NCBI GenBank assembly: GCA_018436855.1
Contig: JAHDKO010000050.1
Location: 62,001 to 126,000, forward strand
Reading direction: 5' to 3'
Length of the DNA: 64,000 bases
From: Deltaproteobacteria bacterium
Lineage (GTDB): Bacteria; Desulfobacterota; Desulfomonilia; UBA1062
In this document: positions 1 through 7,593 of the stretch, piece after piece
Layout: each line of letters starts with the position of its first letter
Position numbering within the stretch: the stretch's first letter is position 1
Position numbers and translations under genes: made by a program
The notes under the pieces: generated by a model
Database searches by the model: none
What the model saw: only the letters and a program-made list of their open reading frames with translations
What the model was told of the DNA's origin: nothing

Positions 1-18
1 CCGTCGGCTTTTTTTTCG
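1..18 (+). terminator. 3' half of an intrinsic terminator at the window edge
   Basis: A GC-rich end (ccgtcggc) runs directly into eight T residues on the + strand. This looks like the right arm and U-tract of a Rho-independent terminator for a + strand gene lying left of the window. The left arm is outside the window, so the hairpin cannot be confirmed. It would separate that gene from the convergent gene ending at 20. Confidence 0.35.
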
Positions 19-19
19 T

Positions 20-2569
20 CTACAGGGGCCGGCCGATCTGGAGCACGAAGACCGGCCCTTCTTCGTCCAGGCCGTCCGGCTGGGCCACGGGCCAGGCAAG
101 ACCCGCCTTGAACGCGGAGAGGTTTCCCCAGGCGATCTCCATGGAGGTGATGAGCTCGAAGCCCGCCCCCGCGATCATCTGGTCCCTGCTCAGGGTGTCC
201 GAGCATACCCCGGCGTCGACAAAGGCCCCGATGCTCATGCGGTGGAGGAAGAGGGGCAGTGTCTTGTGCCCCCGATGGATCTCGGCAAGCGGGCAGTACA
301 CCTCGACGCTCGTGGTCACGGCCCTGTCCGCCTCGAGGATGTTGGCGGAAAACCCCCGGACAGGGAACAGCCGCGAAGGGCGCCTGGTGAAATAGCCTTC
401 GCCCACATCGCCTCCCACCCGGAAGGTGCCGTGTCCGGGCGAGACCTCTCCCCAGCTTTTCCCGGCCTGGAGAAGGGCGGTCAGGAACAGGTCTTTCCCG
501 TACAGAAAACGTAGTGTTCCATACAGGGACCGGCGTCCGCCCGAGTACGCCTCTGCCGTGAGCGACGGGGTGCAGGGGCCGATCCGGCCCTGCAGGGAAA
601 GATCGCCCCACAGCTCATGGTCCTTCCCGTCATCGTCATGGTCCTCCAGCGGCTCATAGGTCAGCCCGTGGAGCGAGAGCGAGGCCCACGGCATTCCGGG
701 AGGCCGCATCCCCACCGAGATCTCGTGCCGCGACTCCTCGGTCTTCGGGGTGTTGGCCGGGTCGTAGGAAAGGGGATAGCGGGCAAAGGCGAGGGAGAGG
801 TTCCGGATGCCCGTTCCCGCCTGGAGAGAAAGGTAGTCGAGGTTAAAGGAGTATCGGAAGCCTGCCCGCAGGGTGTAGTCGCCGCTCACGTCCCTCCCCC
901 AGGTGGCGAGCCCGGCCTGCACGTCGGAGGGGCCCGCGTAGAGATCAGGGGCCATGAAGTTGGGGACGATGCTCGGCCACGGGGAATAGGGAAGGGGTTC
1001 CAGGCCGGTTGCCGGTCCGGGCTCCCGGAACGCGGAGGCCGGGGAGTCCTTCGGGGAGACAGGCGCCCCCTCGATCCGTTCGCGCTCCACGAGCCATCCG
1101 GAATCGCTCAAGTCCAGGTAGGCATCGTTCCTGGGAAGGACGGCACCCTGTCCGCTGCCGGCCGCCACGGTCATGTCCGCGCGGCGGATCCGGAAGGTCC
1201 CGCCGGAGTTGGAGGAGAACACGAGCCCGCCTTCGGCCCACCAGGGGTCCATTTCCACGCTCGCGGAATCGGTCACCCGCTTCCAAGCGGTGTCATATAC
1301 CCAGATGTCCCAGTTCCCGCCCGTGTTGGCCGAGACCGCGACCCGTCCTGTCTCATCGAGGACCGGCCCGGAAAGCTGGATCACGCCCGCAGGCGCGGGG
1401 AGCTCACGCTGGACCGCGATGCGCGTGCCCACGGGGCTCTCTTCGATCCGGTAAAACACGATCTGCGGCCGGGACCCTTTCCGGGACACGGCCACTCCCC
1501 CGGGGCCCGGGTCCCAGATGTGCTCCTTTCCGGGCTCGAGAACCGCTCCGCCCCGGTGCCCGGCGATCCGGACGATGCCGTCCTGCCCGTACTCGGATAG
1601 CCACAAGACGTTGTCCGGGTCCACATGCCCGTATCTTCCCCGCTGCCTGACCTGTTTCCTGCCGGGATAAACGCCCGAGGCGTTCCAGTAGATGAAGGGC
1701 TCTGGCCAGTAGCCCTCGATGGGCACGCCTTCCCCGGTGCTGCCGGTGCCGGGCGTCTCCTCGAGAAAATCCGACCAGAGCGCTGGCCAGGTCTTTCCGA
1801 AGACATCGACGGCCTTCAGATCGATCTCGATGGGGATGACGCCCCCGCCGTGGACGAGGAGGAACTCTCCTATCTTTTCCCAGCCGTAACGGCTCATGAC
1901 CCACTCCATGAACGGGATGCCGTAGACCCGGTAGGCATGGTATCCGGGCCATCTGCCCGGATGGTTGCTGACCTGGGAGATGTCGTCCGGGACAGAGGCG
2001 CGGAAGAGGGCCGTGCGGTAGGGGTCGGCGAGGCCTGTGCCGGTGTATGACGAATACAGCAGGGCGCTGGTCCCTTCGAAAAACCAGGGGGGAAGGACGA
2101 GGTTGGGGGACGATATCTCGCCGAAGATCCTGTGGCCGGCCGCGGGCAGGCCTGCCCGCAGCGAATACATGCCAAGGAGGCACAGGCCCTTGAAGTAGAA
2201 GTACATCCACGGATCGGCCTCGAGGTACCCGTCTTCCAGGACGCCCGGGGCCCGGAGCGGTATCCGGATCTCCCGGTGGGGTATCATGTGGACCGAGGGC
2301 CCGGGCAGGTCGATGCTCTCATCCAGGATCACCTGCACCGGCCTCGCCACCGGCAGGCCCATCCGGTCGAGGAAATCGAGGGCGCCCGGCGTCTGCTGCA
2401 CGAGCCGGGACACGATCGCCTCTTCGCCCGGCGGGAAGGAGAAGGTTATGCCGGATGACTCCACCTGCACCAGTTCTGCGGCATCTGCAGGTGCCTCAAG
2501 GAGAAACGCAAGGAGAAGCGAGATGATGACCGCGCGGATGCCCTGTCTGATGCCTGTTCCTCCCGGCAA
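20..2569 (-). CDS. Outer-membrane protein: degenerate peptidase-MA-like domain, beta-propeller, C-terminal beta-barrel
   Basis: 849 aa with a signal peptide (hydrophobic core about residues 13-28, cleavage near ADA-AEL), so exported. Residues about 35-270 resemble the gluzincin (peptidase MA-like) domain found in front of TolB-type propellers, including the W-F-F-E-G motif (162-166) and the late FGKTWPALW-type helix. The helix that should carry HExxH (about 121-139) instead reads MYFYFKGLCLLGMY and has no zinc-binding histidines. Residues about 290-480 look like TolB/WD-type propeller blades (repeated VxVSAN..GNWDIWVYD-like strands). Residues about 540-849 alternate like an outer-membrane barrel, ending in strands reminiscent of Omp85/surface-antigen proteins (GAFVDAG). 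It is probably a surface-anchored, non-catalytic protein. Function unknown; the architecture is inferred from pattern only. Confidence 0.8.
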   Translation of the reverse strand: MPGGTGIRQGIRAVIISLLLAFLLEAPADAAELVQVESSGITFSFPPGEEAIVSRLVQQTPGALDFLDRMGLPVARPVQVILDESIDLPGPSVHMIPHREIRIPLRAPGVLEDGYLEADPWMYFYFKGLCLLGMYSLRAGLPAAGHRIFGEISSPNLVLPPWFFEGTSALLYSSYTGTGLADPYRTALFRASVPDDISQVSNHPGRWPGYHAYRVYGIPFMEWVMSRYGWEKIGEFLLVHGGGVIPIEIDLKAVDVFGKTWPALWSDFLEETPGTGSTGEGVPIEGYWPEPFIYWNASGVYPGRKQVRQRGRYGHVDPDNVLWLSEYGQDGIVRIAGHRGGAVLEPGKEHIWDPGPGGVAVSRKGSRPQIVFYRIEESPVGTRIAVQRELPAPAGVIQLSGPVLDETGRVAVSANTGGNWDIWVYDTAWKRVTDSASVEMDPWWAEGGLVFSSNSGGTFRIRRADMTVAAGSGQGAVLPRNDAYLDLSDSGWLVERERIEGAPVSPKDSPASAFREPGPATGLEPLPYSPWPSIVPNFMAPDLYAGPSDVQAGLATWGRDVSGDYTLRAGFRYSFNLDYLSLQAGTGIRNLSLAFARYPLSYDPANTPKTEESRHEISVGMRPPGMPWASLSLHGLTYEPLEDHDDDGKDHELWGDLSLQGRIGPCTPSLTAEAYSGGRRSLYGTLRFLYGKDLFLTALLQAGKSWGEVSPGHGTFRVGGDVGEGYFTRRPSRLFPVRGFSANILEADRAVTTSVEVYCPLAEIHRGHKTLPLFLHRMSIGAFVDAGVCSDTLSRDQMIAGAGFELITSMEIAWGNLSAFKAGLAWPVAQPDGLDEEGPVFVLQIGRPL

Positions 2570-2590
2570 GGGTGAAAGAAAACGCGCCGT

Positions 2591-3409
2591 CTATCCTTGG
2601 GGGTCGGACGGGGAACCGCCGCTCGCAGGCGTGTTTCCGGGCACGAGCCCGGCTATCCGCTCCGGATGGGAATAGACGCAGAAACTGTCCTGCCTTACGC
2701 GGCCCACCAGGGTAAGCCCGGCCCTCTGCGCGGTTTCGGCCCCCTGCCGCGTGGTGGCCGCCTTGCTGATCACAATGGGTATGCCCGCGTTCGCCGCCTT
2801 GGTGATCATGCCCGAGGGCTGTCTCCCCGTGCACCCGAGCACGCACCCGGAGAGATCGATCCCGTTGAGCAGCGCATGGCCGATCACCTTGTCCATGGTG
2901 TTGTGCCTGCCGATGTCGCTGCTCTTGGCCACGAGCTCGCCCCCGGAAAAGAGAACCGAGCAGTGCGCTCCGCCCGTGCGCTCCCAGAGCTCGGAGACGA
3001 TGTTGGAGATCACGGTGAAGATGAGCTCCCGGTCGATCACCAGCGGGCTCCGGACGTGCGACATGAGGGTGCCCGATGTGGGGCCGCCGCATGACTCGAT
3101 GATGCTGCGCAGGGAACCGGACCGCTCCGTTGCCGTCACCTGGACCGTGAGCCCCTGAACCCGGACGTCCCGGATTTCTCCTGCAAGGCCCTCGCTGACC
3201 ACGAACCCCGCGCCCAGCTCCCGGAGCTGGACGGGCGAGGCCACGAGGGTGCTGATGGGCCTGTTGTTCAGGACGATGACCACGACCTCTTCGGTGCAGG
3301 CCTCCTGCTCCGTTTCCCGGACAATTCCCCGCTCGGACGACCAGCAGCGTACAGCATCCAACGTGTCTGTTAGATCCTCATTCCATATCATAGGAGAATG
3401 ATATACCAT
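2591..3409 (-). CDS. fdhD: Formate dehydrogenase accessory sulfurtransferase FdhD
   Basis: 272 aa, the usual length for FdhD, which passes sulfur from a cysteine desulfurase to the bis-MGD cofactor of formate dehydrogenases. Family features: FVVSEGLAG near 69-77, the GRHNTMDKVIGHAL block (168-180), and the C-terminal GRQPSGMITKAANAGIP stretch. The sulfur-relay site is atypical. The usual C-x-x-C is here SCGGPTSG, so the first Cys (107) is kept and the second position (110) is Pro. Two further cysteines lie at 189 and 193. The start is an ATG with AGGAGA six bases upstream. No formate dehydrogenase gene is nearby, so its client is elsewhere in the genome. Confidence 0.9.
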   Translation of the reverse strand: MVYHSPMIWNEDLTDTLDAVRCWSSERGIVRETEQEACTEEVVVIVLNNRPISTLVASPVQLRELGAGFVVSEGLAGEIRDVRVQGLTVQVTATERSGSLRSIIESCGGPTSGTLMSHVRSPLVIDRELIFTVISNIVSELWERTGGAHCSVLFSGGELVAKSSDIGRHNTMDKVIGHALLNGIDLSGCVLGCTGRQPSGMITKAANAGIPIVISKAATTRQGAETAQRAGLTLVGRVRQDSFCVYSHPERIAGLVPGNTPASGGSPSDPQG

Positions 3410-3446
3410 GAAAATCTCCTGTGCTCAATCCAAGGATGCGCTAGGC

Positions 3447-4142
3447 TCAAGCGTTTTTTCTGACCACGAGCTCGTACAGTGCGATGCCGGCGCTCTGGGA
3501 CACATTGAGTGAGTTGAAGGGGCCCTTCATCGGGATGTGGGCCACGATATCCGCCTCCTTTTCCATGCCGGAGCGGATCCCCACATCCTCTCCGCCCAGG
3601 ACGACGGCAAGCCGGTCATAGGACGGGACCTCCGATACGGGCACAGGGCCCTGGGCATCGAGGCCCACGACCCAGAATCCCTCTTTCTTGAGCTCCTTGG
3701 CCGCGGCCCTCAGGTTTTTGACCCGGGCGATGGACGCGTGCTCTGCCGCTCCGGCAGAGGCCTTGATCACGGCAGGGGTCACATGGGCGGCCCTGTCTTC
3801 CGGGATGACGATCCCCGCGTCGGCAAGGGCATAGGCGGTACGGATAATGGCCCCGGTGTTCTGGGGATCTTCGATGGAGTCCAGGAGGACCACGACCTTT
3901 TTCTGCATCAGATCCTTGATGGGCGTATAGCGGTAGGGCGACACGCGCGCCACCACCCCCTGGTGAAAGGTCGACCGGGAGATGTGGTCGAGCTCTTTCC
4001 GTGACAGGGTGATGACACGGATTTTTCCTGCCGCACGGGCTATCTCGTCATAGTTCTGCCGCGCCGTCAGGATCTCGTAGAAGGTTCTCCTGCCTGCGGC
4101 CAGGGCCTCCATCACCGGGTTCTTTCCATAGATGACTTCCAA
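3447..4142 (-). CDS. rlmB: 23S rRNA (guanosine-2'-O-)-methyltransferase RlmB / TrmH family
   Basis: 231 aa SPOUT methyltransferase that should methylate the ribose of a guanosine in 23S rRNA using S-adenosylmethionine. The N-terminal substrate-binding domain opens with the typical IYGKNPVMEAL. The C-terminal SPOUT domain shows LDSIEDPQNTGAIIRTA, then VVLGGEDVGI, then the trefoil-knot motif SLNVSQSAGIALYE. The start is a TTG, chosen because AAGGAG sits six bases upstream and the conserved N-terminus begins directly there. It is transcribed in the same direction as fdhD, with only 37 bases between them. Specificity for G2251 (RlmB) over other TrmH-type enzymes is likely but not proven. Confidence 0.88.
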   Translation of the reverse strand: MEVIYGKNPVMEALAAGRRTFYEILTARQNYDEIARAAGKIRVITLSRKELDHISRSTFHQGVVARVSPYRYTPIKDLMQKKVVVLLDSIEDPQNTGAIIRTAYALADAGIVIPEDRAAHVTPAVIKASAGAAEHASIARVKNLRAAAKELKKEGFWVVGLDAQGPVPVSEVPSYDRLAVVLGGEDVGIRSGMEKEADIVAHIPMKGPFNSLNVSQSAGIALYELVVRKNA

Positions 4143-4230
4143 TTTTGACTCCTTTTCTTTAAGGGCATTGCCCCAAAAAGCCGGATCGGTACAGGCAACG
4201 CCCCTCTATCCCGGCCTGGACCCACCTTTT

Positions 4231-4382
4231 TAAAAGTCCGCATGCGAAAAGGACTTCTTAAGAAGGCGGGGGACATTCCCCTTCAATGGGCGCGGCGTTG
4301 ATCCTCCTTCTCGAGTTCGCTTCCAAGGGACTGAAAAAAGATCAAAGGGCGTGCCCTTCAAAGGTCCATACCATTGATCGGG
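4231..4382 (+). repeat. Dispersed intergenic repeat, copy 1 (divergent)
   Basis: This fills most of the 319-base gap between rlmB and the nitroreductase gene. It starts with a short hairpin (AAGTCC, 11-base loop, GGACTT), followed by GGCGGGGGACATTC, and ends in TTCAAAGGTCCATACCATTGAT. Copies 2 (10268-10393) and 3 (20793-20914) share the same three blocks in the same order. The interior differs from the other two, so this copy is the most diverged. No gene is visible here. Confidence 0.6.
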
Positions 4383-4461
4383 CATCTCTTTCCACCCCGG
4401 ATCTTCCCGGATTACACCACAGTTTTTCATGCGCAAAAAAGGCTTTTGTCCTGCCCCTTCT

Positions 4462-5319
4462 TCATGACTGGGGAACCCAGCTCACCCGGTACTCCAGGGC
4501 ATCGGGTATCCCGATTCCGGGCGGGCGCTCCTGTCTCCGCCAGCCTCCGGTGATCCCGAGGGAGGACGCGGCCGATGAAAAGTGGAACATGGCGATGCCC
4601 ATGTCGATGCACTGGAGATCCACCTGGGAAAAGAGCCTGCGGTATCCGGGGGTCCGGGAGAGGAAGAAGTGGACGCCTGTCTCCGTGACCACGACTCGCC
4701 AGGGCTGCCGGTTGGACGCCGAAGGGGCGAGCCGCACCATCTCCAGTGTTTGGCCGTACGCGCCGGCCCCTGCCGGACTGAGGGAAGTCGAGAAGTCGTC
4801 GCGGAAGAAGAGCTCGGCAAAGGGTTTCCGGTTTCTCGAACCAGCACCCATGACAAAGAGGGAATCCAGGATGGAGCGTTTCCCGGCGATGTATCCCACC
4901 GGGCTCACGGCCGGGATGACCTCGTCCGGGGCCAGGTCCACGGCCCTGCCGTAGTAGTCCCGGCTGAAGGTCCCTCCCATCCAGCAGGTGCCCAGCCCCA
5001 GCCCGGTGCAGAAGAGGATGACGGATTCAAAGGAATAGCCGAAATCCTCCCACGCTGCGGGAGACGGCCGGACGATTCCCACCAGGGTATGACGCGCGCC
5101 CCTGATCACCCCGTAGGTGCCGGGGGTGCGGGCTTTTTCGGGCACGGGCGAGTCCACGAGCCGGAAGCGCACCATGCTGCCGAAGGGCGGGGCATCCAGC
5201 GAGGCGATAAAACCCTGTATCCGGTCTTTGAGGTCATCGGCGAGATGCTCCCGCCGGTAGCTCCTCCACGACTTTCTCCGCCGGATGAGCTCGGTCACCG
5301 GCTCCGTATCATATGTCAT
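4462..5319 (-). CDS. Nitroreductase family protein (TM1586-like)
   Basis: 285 aa FMN-dependent nitroreductase fold. The N-terminus carries the family signature (IRRRKSWRSYRREHL, FMN phosphate contacts) and a second half-domain begins with MVRLAPSASNRQPWRVV, the other conserved flavin-binding segment. GLGLGTCWMGG lies between them. This two-part order is typical of the TM1586-like group of putative nitroreductases rather than NfsA/NfsB. The physiological substrate is unknown; it probably uses NAD(P)H to reduce a quinone, nitro compound or enoate. The ATG start has GAGGAGG just upstream. It appears monocistronic: a repeat element separates it from rlmB downstream, and the next gene upstream ends 55 bases away. 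Confidence 0.85.
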   Translation of the reverse strand: MTYDTEPVTELIRRRKSWRSYRREHLADDLKDRIQGFIASLDAPPFGSMVRFRLVDSPVPEKARTPGTYGVIRGARHTLVGIVRPSPAAWEDFGYSFESVILFCTGLGLGTCWMGGTFSRDYYGRAVDLAPDEVIPAVSPVGYIAGKRSILDSLFVMGAGSRNRKPFAELFFRDDFSTSLSPAGAGAYGQTLEMVRLAPSASNRQPWRVVVTETGVHFFLSRTPGYRRLFSQVDLQCIDMGIAMFHFSSAASSLGITGGWRRQERPPGIGIPDALEYRVSWVPQS

Positions 5320-5354
5320 GAAAGGGGTCCTCCTCGTCTTTATGATACTACTAT

Positions 5355-5392
5355 ACTAGCGGCGAAGATATTTACTAGCAGCGAAGATATTC
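5355..5392. repeat. Tandem duplication (2 x 19 bp) over a gene's 3' end
   Basis: Two adjacent 19-base units (actagcggcgaagatattt and actagcagcgaagatattc) differ at two positions. The right-hand unit holds the last codons and TAG stop of the epimerase gene ending at 5375. The left-hand unit repeats that stop region just downstream of it. Confidence 0.8.
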
Positions 5393-6352
5393 GTCCACCC
5401 AGGGGCGGATTTCCGCAAGGGCCTGCTCATAGGAGACATGCGTGCTCCACCCCAGCTCGGTCTTTGCCTTTGTGGTGTCCACATCGTTGTCCCTGCCCAT
5501 GATCGCTGCTGCGAGCCTCGTGACGGGCGGGCGGATGTTCAGCGGTGTCAGGGCCCTTTCCGAGAGTGCGCCGAGCGTCCAGGCAAGAGAGAAGGGAATG
5601 CTGAACCCGGGCTTCTTCCCCACCATGGCGCCCAGGTCTGTCAGATAGCGCTTCCAGGTCACGTCCCAGTCGTCACGCAGGTGGTAGGTGTTGCACTCCG
5701 ATCCCGGCCGGGTGCCGGCCAGGATCATGCCGTTTACGAGATTGTCCACATAGACGAGGCTGGCGCTGTACCTGCCATGGTCCAGGAGGGGGACGAACAG
5801 CCCCCTGAACCTGTCCACGATGTCCCTGACCCAGACGCTCCCCGGGCCGGTGACGTTTGCCGGCCTCACGATGACGGCATTCACCAGGCCCTGGTCGTGG
5901 AAGGACCGTACGAGCCGCTCCGCCTCCAGCTTTGCGTCGTTGTACGGGACCCCGGACATGCATGCTCCGTCGCTCTCCCTCCTCCCCTTGAGGTGTCTGC
6001 CGAGCCCGCATGCGGCGATCGAGCTCACGTACACGAAGCGCACGCCTTTTTCCGCGCTCTCGGCCAGGAGATTCCCGGTGCCCTCGAGAATCGGCTTGTA
6101 GAAAGCCTGCCTGGAGCCCCAGTCCGTTACCCTGGCCGCCAGATGGAACACGATGTCGATTCCCTCGATGAGGCCCTCCAGGCTCTGCGGGTCGTCCAGG
6201 TTCCCCCGGCGGATGTCGCCCGTGTAATCCCTGATGTGCTCGACCGGCTCTCCCGGCAGGACCAGGGACCGTACCTCCATGCCCTGGCCGGCGAGCTCTC
6301 TGACCAGCCGCGAGCCGATGAAGCCGGTGGCTCCGGTGACCAGCACCCTCAT
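5375..6352 (-). CDS. NAD-dependent epimerase/dehydratase (3-beta-hydroxysteroid dehydrogenase-like)
   Basis: 325 aa extended short-chain dehydrogenase. The N-terminal dinucleotide motif is TGATGFIGSRL (G-x-x-G-x-x-G), and the catalytic Y-x-x-x-K appears as YNDAKLEAE after the VYVSSIAACG strand. The start is fixed by a 4-base ATGA overlap with the stop of the upstream alcohol dehydrogenase gene, which indicates translational coupling; the frame stays open further upstream, but that part is antisense or out of frame with the real neighbour. It is the last gene of a three-gene operon with a ThDP enzyme and a zinc alcohol dehydrogenase. It probably oxidises or epimerises a sugar-like or alicyclic hydroxyl intermediate; the exact substrate cannot be told. 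Confidence 0.88.
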   Translation of the reverse strand: MRVLVTGATGFIGSRLVRELAGQGMEVRSLVLPGEPVEHIRDYTGDIRRGNLDDPQSLEGLIEGIDIVFHLAARVTDWGSRQAFYKPILEGTGNLLAESAEKGVRFVYVSSIAACGLGRHLKGRRESDGACMSGVPYNDAKLEAERLVRSFHDQGLVNAVIVRPANVTGPGSVWVRDIVDRFRGLFVPLLDHGRYSASLVYVDNLVNGMILAGTRPGSECNTYHLRDDWDVTWKRYLTDLGAMVGKKPGFSIPFSLAWTLGALSERALTPLNIRPPVTRLAAAIMGRDNDVDTTKAKTELGWSTHVSYEQALAEIRPWVDEYLRC

Positions 6353-7587
6353 GCCTTGGCCTCCTGACCGCCGGTGAAGCTGACCAGGGTCTTGACGGCC
6401 CTGCTTCGGGACTTGGCGAGATTGGTCTCGATCATCCGGGGGAACTGCTCCAGGGTGAAGGTGTGGGTGACCATCTCCTCCAGAGAGACCCTCTTTGTCC
6501 GGGCAAGCTCGATGGCCGGTTCGAAGACGTGCACCACCCTCCCGTCCACCGGCATGAACGCGGATGAGAACACCCCTTTGACGGTCTGCAGCTTGAGCCA
6601 CAAAGGCGTGAGGTCGAGCTTCACCTCGTGGCCGATGCCCACCACCGACAGCACGCCGCCCGAGGCCATGGCCCGCATGCAGGTGTTGATCGTCTCCCTG
6701 CTGCCCACGGTGTCGAAGACCCGCGTGAAGCCGCCCATGAGGATGTCCTGCCCGAGCATGGGCCGGTAGCGGACGGCCCCTGTTATCTCCACGGCCCGGC
6801 CCAGGATGTCCCCGTCCGTGAACACGTGATCGGCTCCGAACCTTCTGCAGAGCTCGGCGTGGAAGGGCGATGGCTCGGAGAGGGTGATGGTGCATTCCGT
6901 GTCCAGGGCCTTCAGTGCCTGGACGATGAGGCTGCCGATCACCCCGCCGCCTATCACCAGCACGTGCTCGCCTTTGTGCGGCCTGTTGTCCAGCACCGCC
7001 TGGAGGCAGACCGCCAGCGGTTCCATCAGGGCTCCTGCCTCGTCGGTCACCTCGTCGGGCAGCCTGAACACCTGGCTGCGGTGTGCCACCAGGTATTCGG
7101 CGAACCCCGCGCTCGTATCCCGGCAGATGCCGGTGAACATGCCGGGCGCCAGATTCCCCCGGGCAAAGTTCTCGCAGCTTCCCCACCTGCCTGATCTGCA
7201 CGCCGGACAGGGGGAGCCGATGCCCCGCGCGTGGCAGCTCAGGTGGGGGGATATGGTCACCCGCTCGCCCACCCGAAAGTCCCCTGCGTCGCTTCCGGAC
7301 TCCACGATCTCGCCGGAGAGCTCATGGCCCAGGACGCAGGGGAAGGAGGTGAACGGCGATGCGGAGGGGGAATCCTTGAGGAAAATAAGGTTCACGTCCG
7401 AGCCGCACAGACCGCAGGCGCGGGTCCTGATCTTCACCCACTCGGGCGAGGGCAGGGCCGGTTCCGGGATGTCCACGAGCCTTACCGTTGCGAGCGGCCC
7501 CTTGTAATAGAGCTTCCTGTTCACCAGCCCCAGCGCCTTCAGGGTAAGGTACCGGGGTACGGAAACGTTGAATTGGACGGCCTTCAT
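6349..7587 (-). CDS. Zinc-dependent alcohol dehydrogenase (MDR family)
   Basis: 412 aa medium-chain dehydrogenase, longer than the usual ~350. The catalytic zinc site is visible (CGLCGSDVN and GHELSGEIVE). The structural zinc loop has cysteines at CHARGIGSPCPACRSGRWGSC, and the Rossmann motif is VIGGGVIGSL. It should oxidise an alcohol or polyol, or reduce a ketone, with NAD(P). It starts six bases after the stop of the ThDP gene, inside a GGAG ribosome site formed by that gene's last codons, and overlaps the epimerase gene by four bases. The three proteins therefore probably act in one pathway. Substrate unknown; threonine/sorbitol dehydrogenase-like chemistry is possible. Confidence 0.88.
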   Translation of the reverse strand: MKAVQFNVSVPRYLTLKALGLVNRKLYYKGPLATVRLVDIPEPALPSPEWVKIRTRACGLCGSDVNLIFLKDSPSASPFTSFPCVLGHELSGEIVESGSDAGDFRVGERVTISPHLSCHARGIGSPCPACRSGRWGSCENFARGNLAPGMFTGICRDTSAGFAEYLVAHRSQVFRLPDEVTDEAGALMEPLAVCLQAVLDNRPHKGEHVLVIGGGVIGSLIVQALKALDTECTITLSEPSPFHAELCRRFGADHVFTDGDILGRAVEITGAVRYRPMLGQDILMGGFTRVFDTVGSRETINTCMRAMASGGVLSVVGIGHEVKLDLTPLWLKLQTVKGVFSSAFMPVDGRVVHVFEPAIELARTKRVSLEEMVTHTFTLEQFPRMIETNLAKSRSRAVKTLVSFTGGQEAKA

Positions 7588-7593
7588 GGTGCA

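Noticed and set aside
617-1600. 327-codon + strand frame across the outer-membrane protein gene
   Set aside because: Pro/Arg/Gly-rich antisense frame without motifs.
6353-7201. Upstream extension of the epimerase reading frame
   Set aside because: That part is out of frame with the alcohol dehydrogenase and is Gly/Arg-rich. The ATGA overlap at 6349-6352 and the TGATGFIG N-terminus place the true start at 6352.
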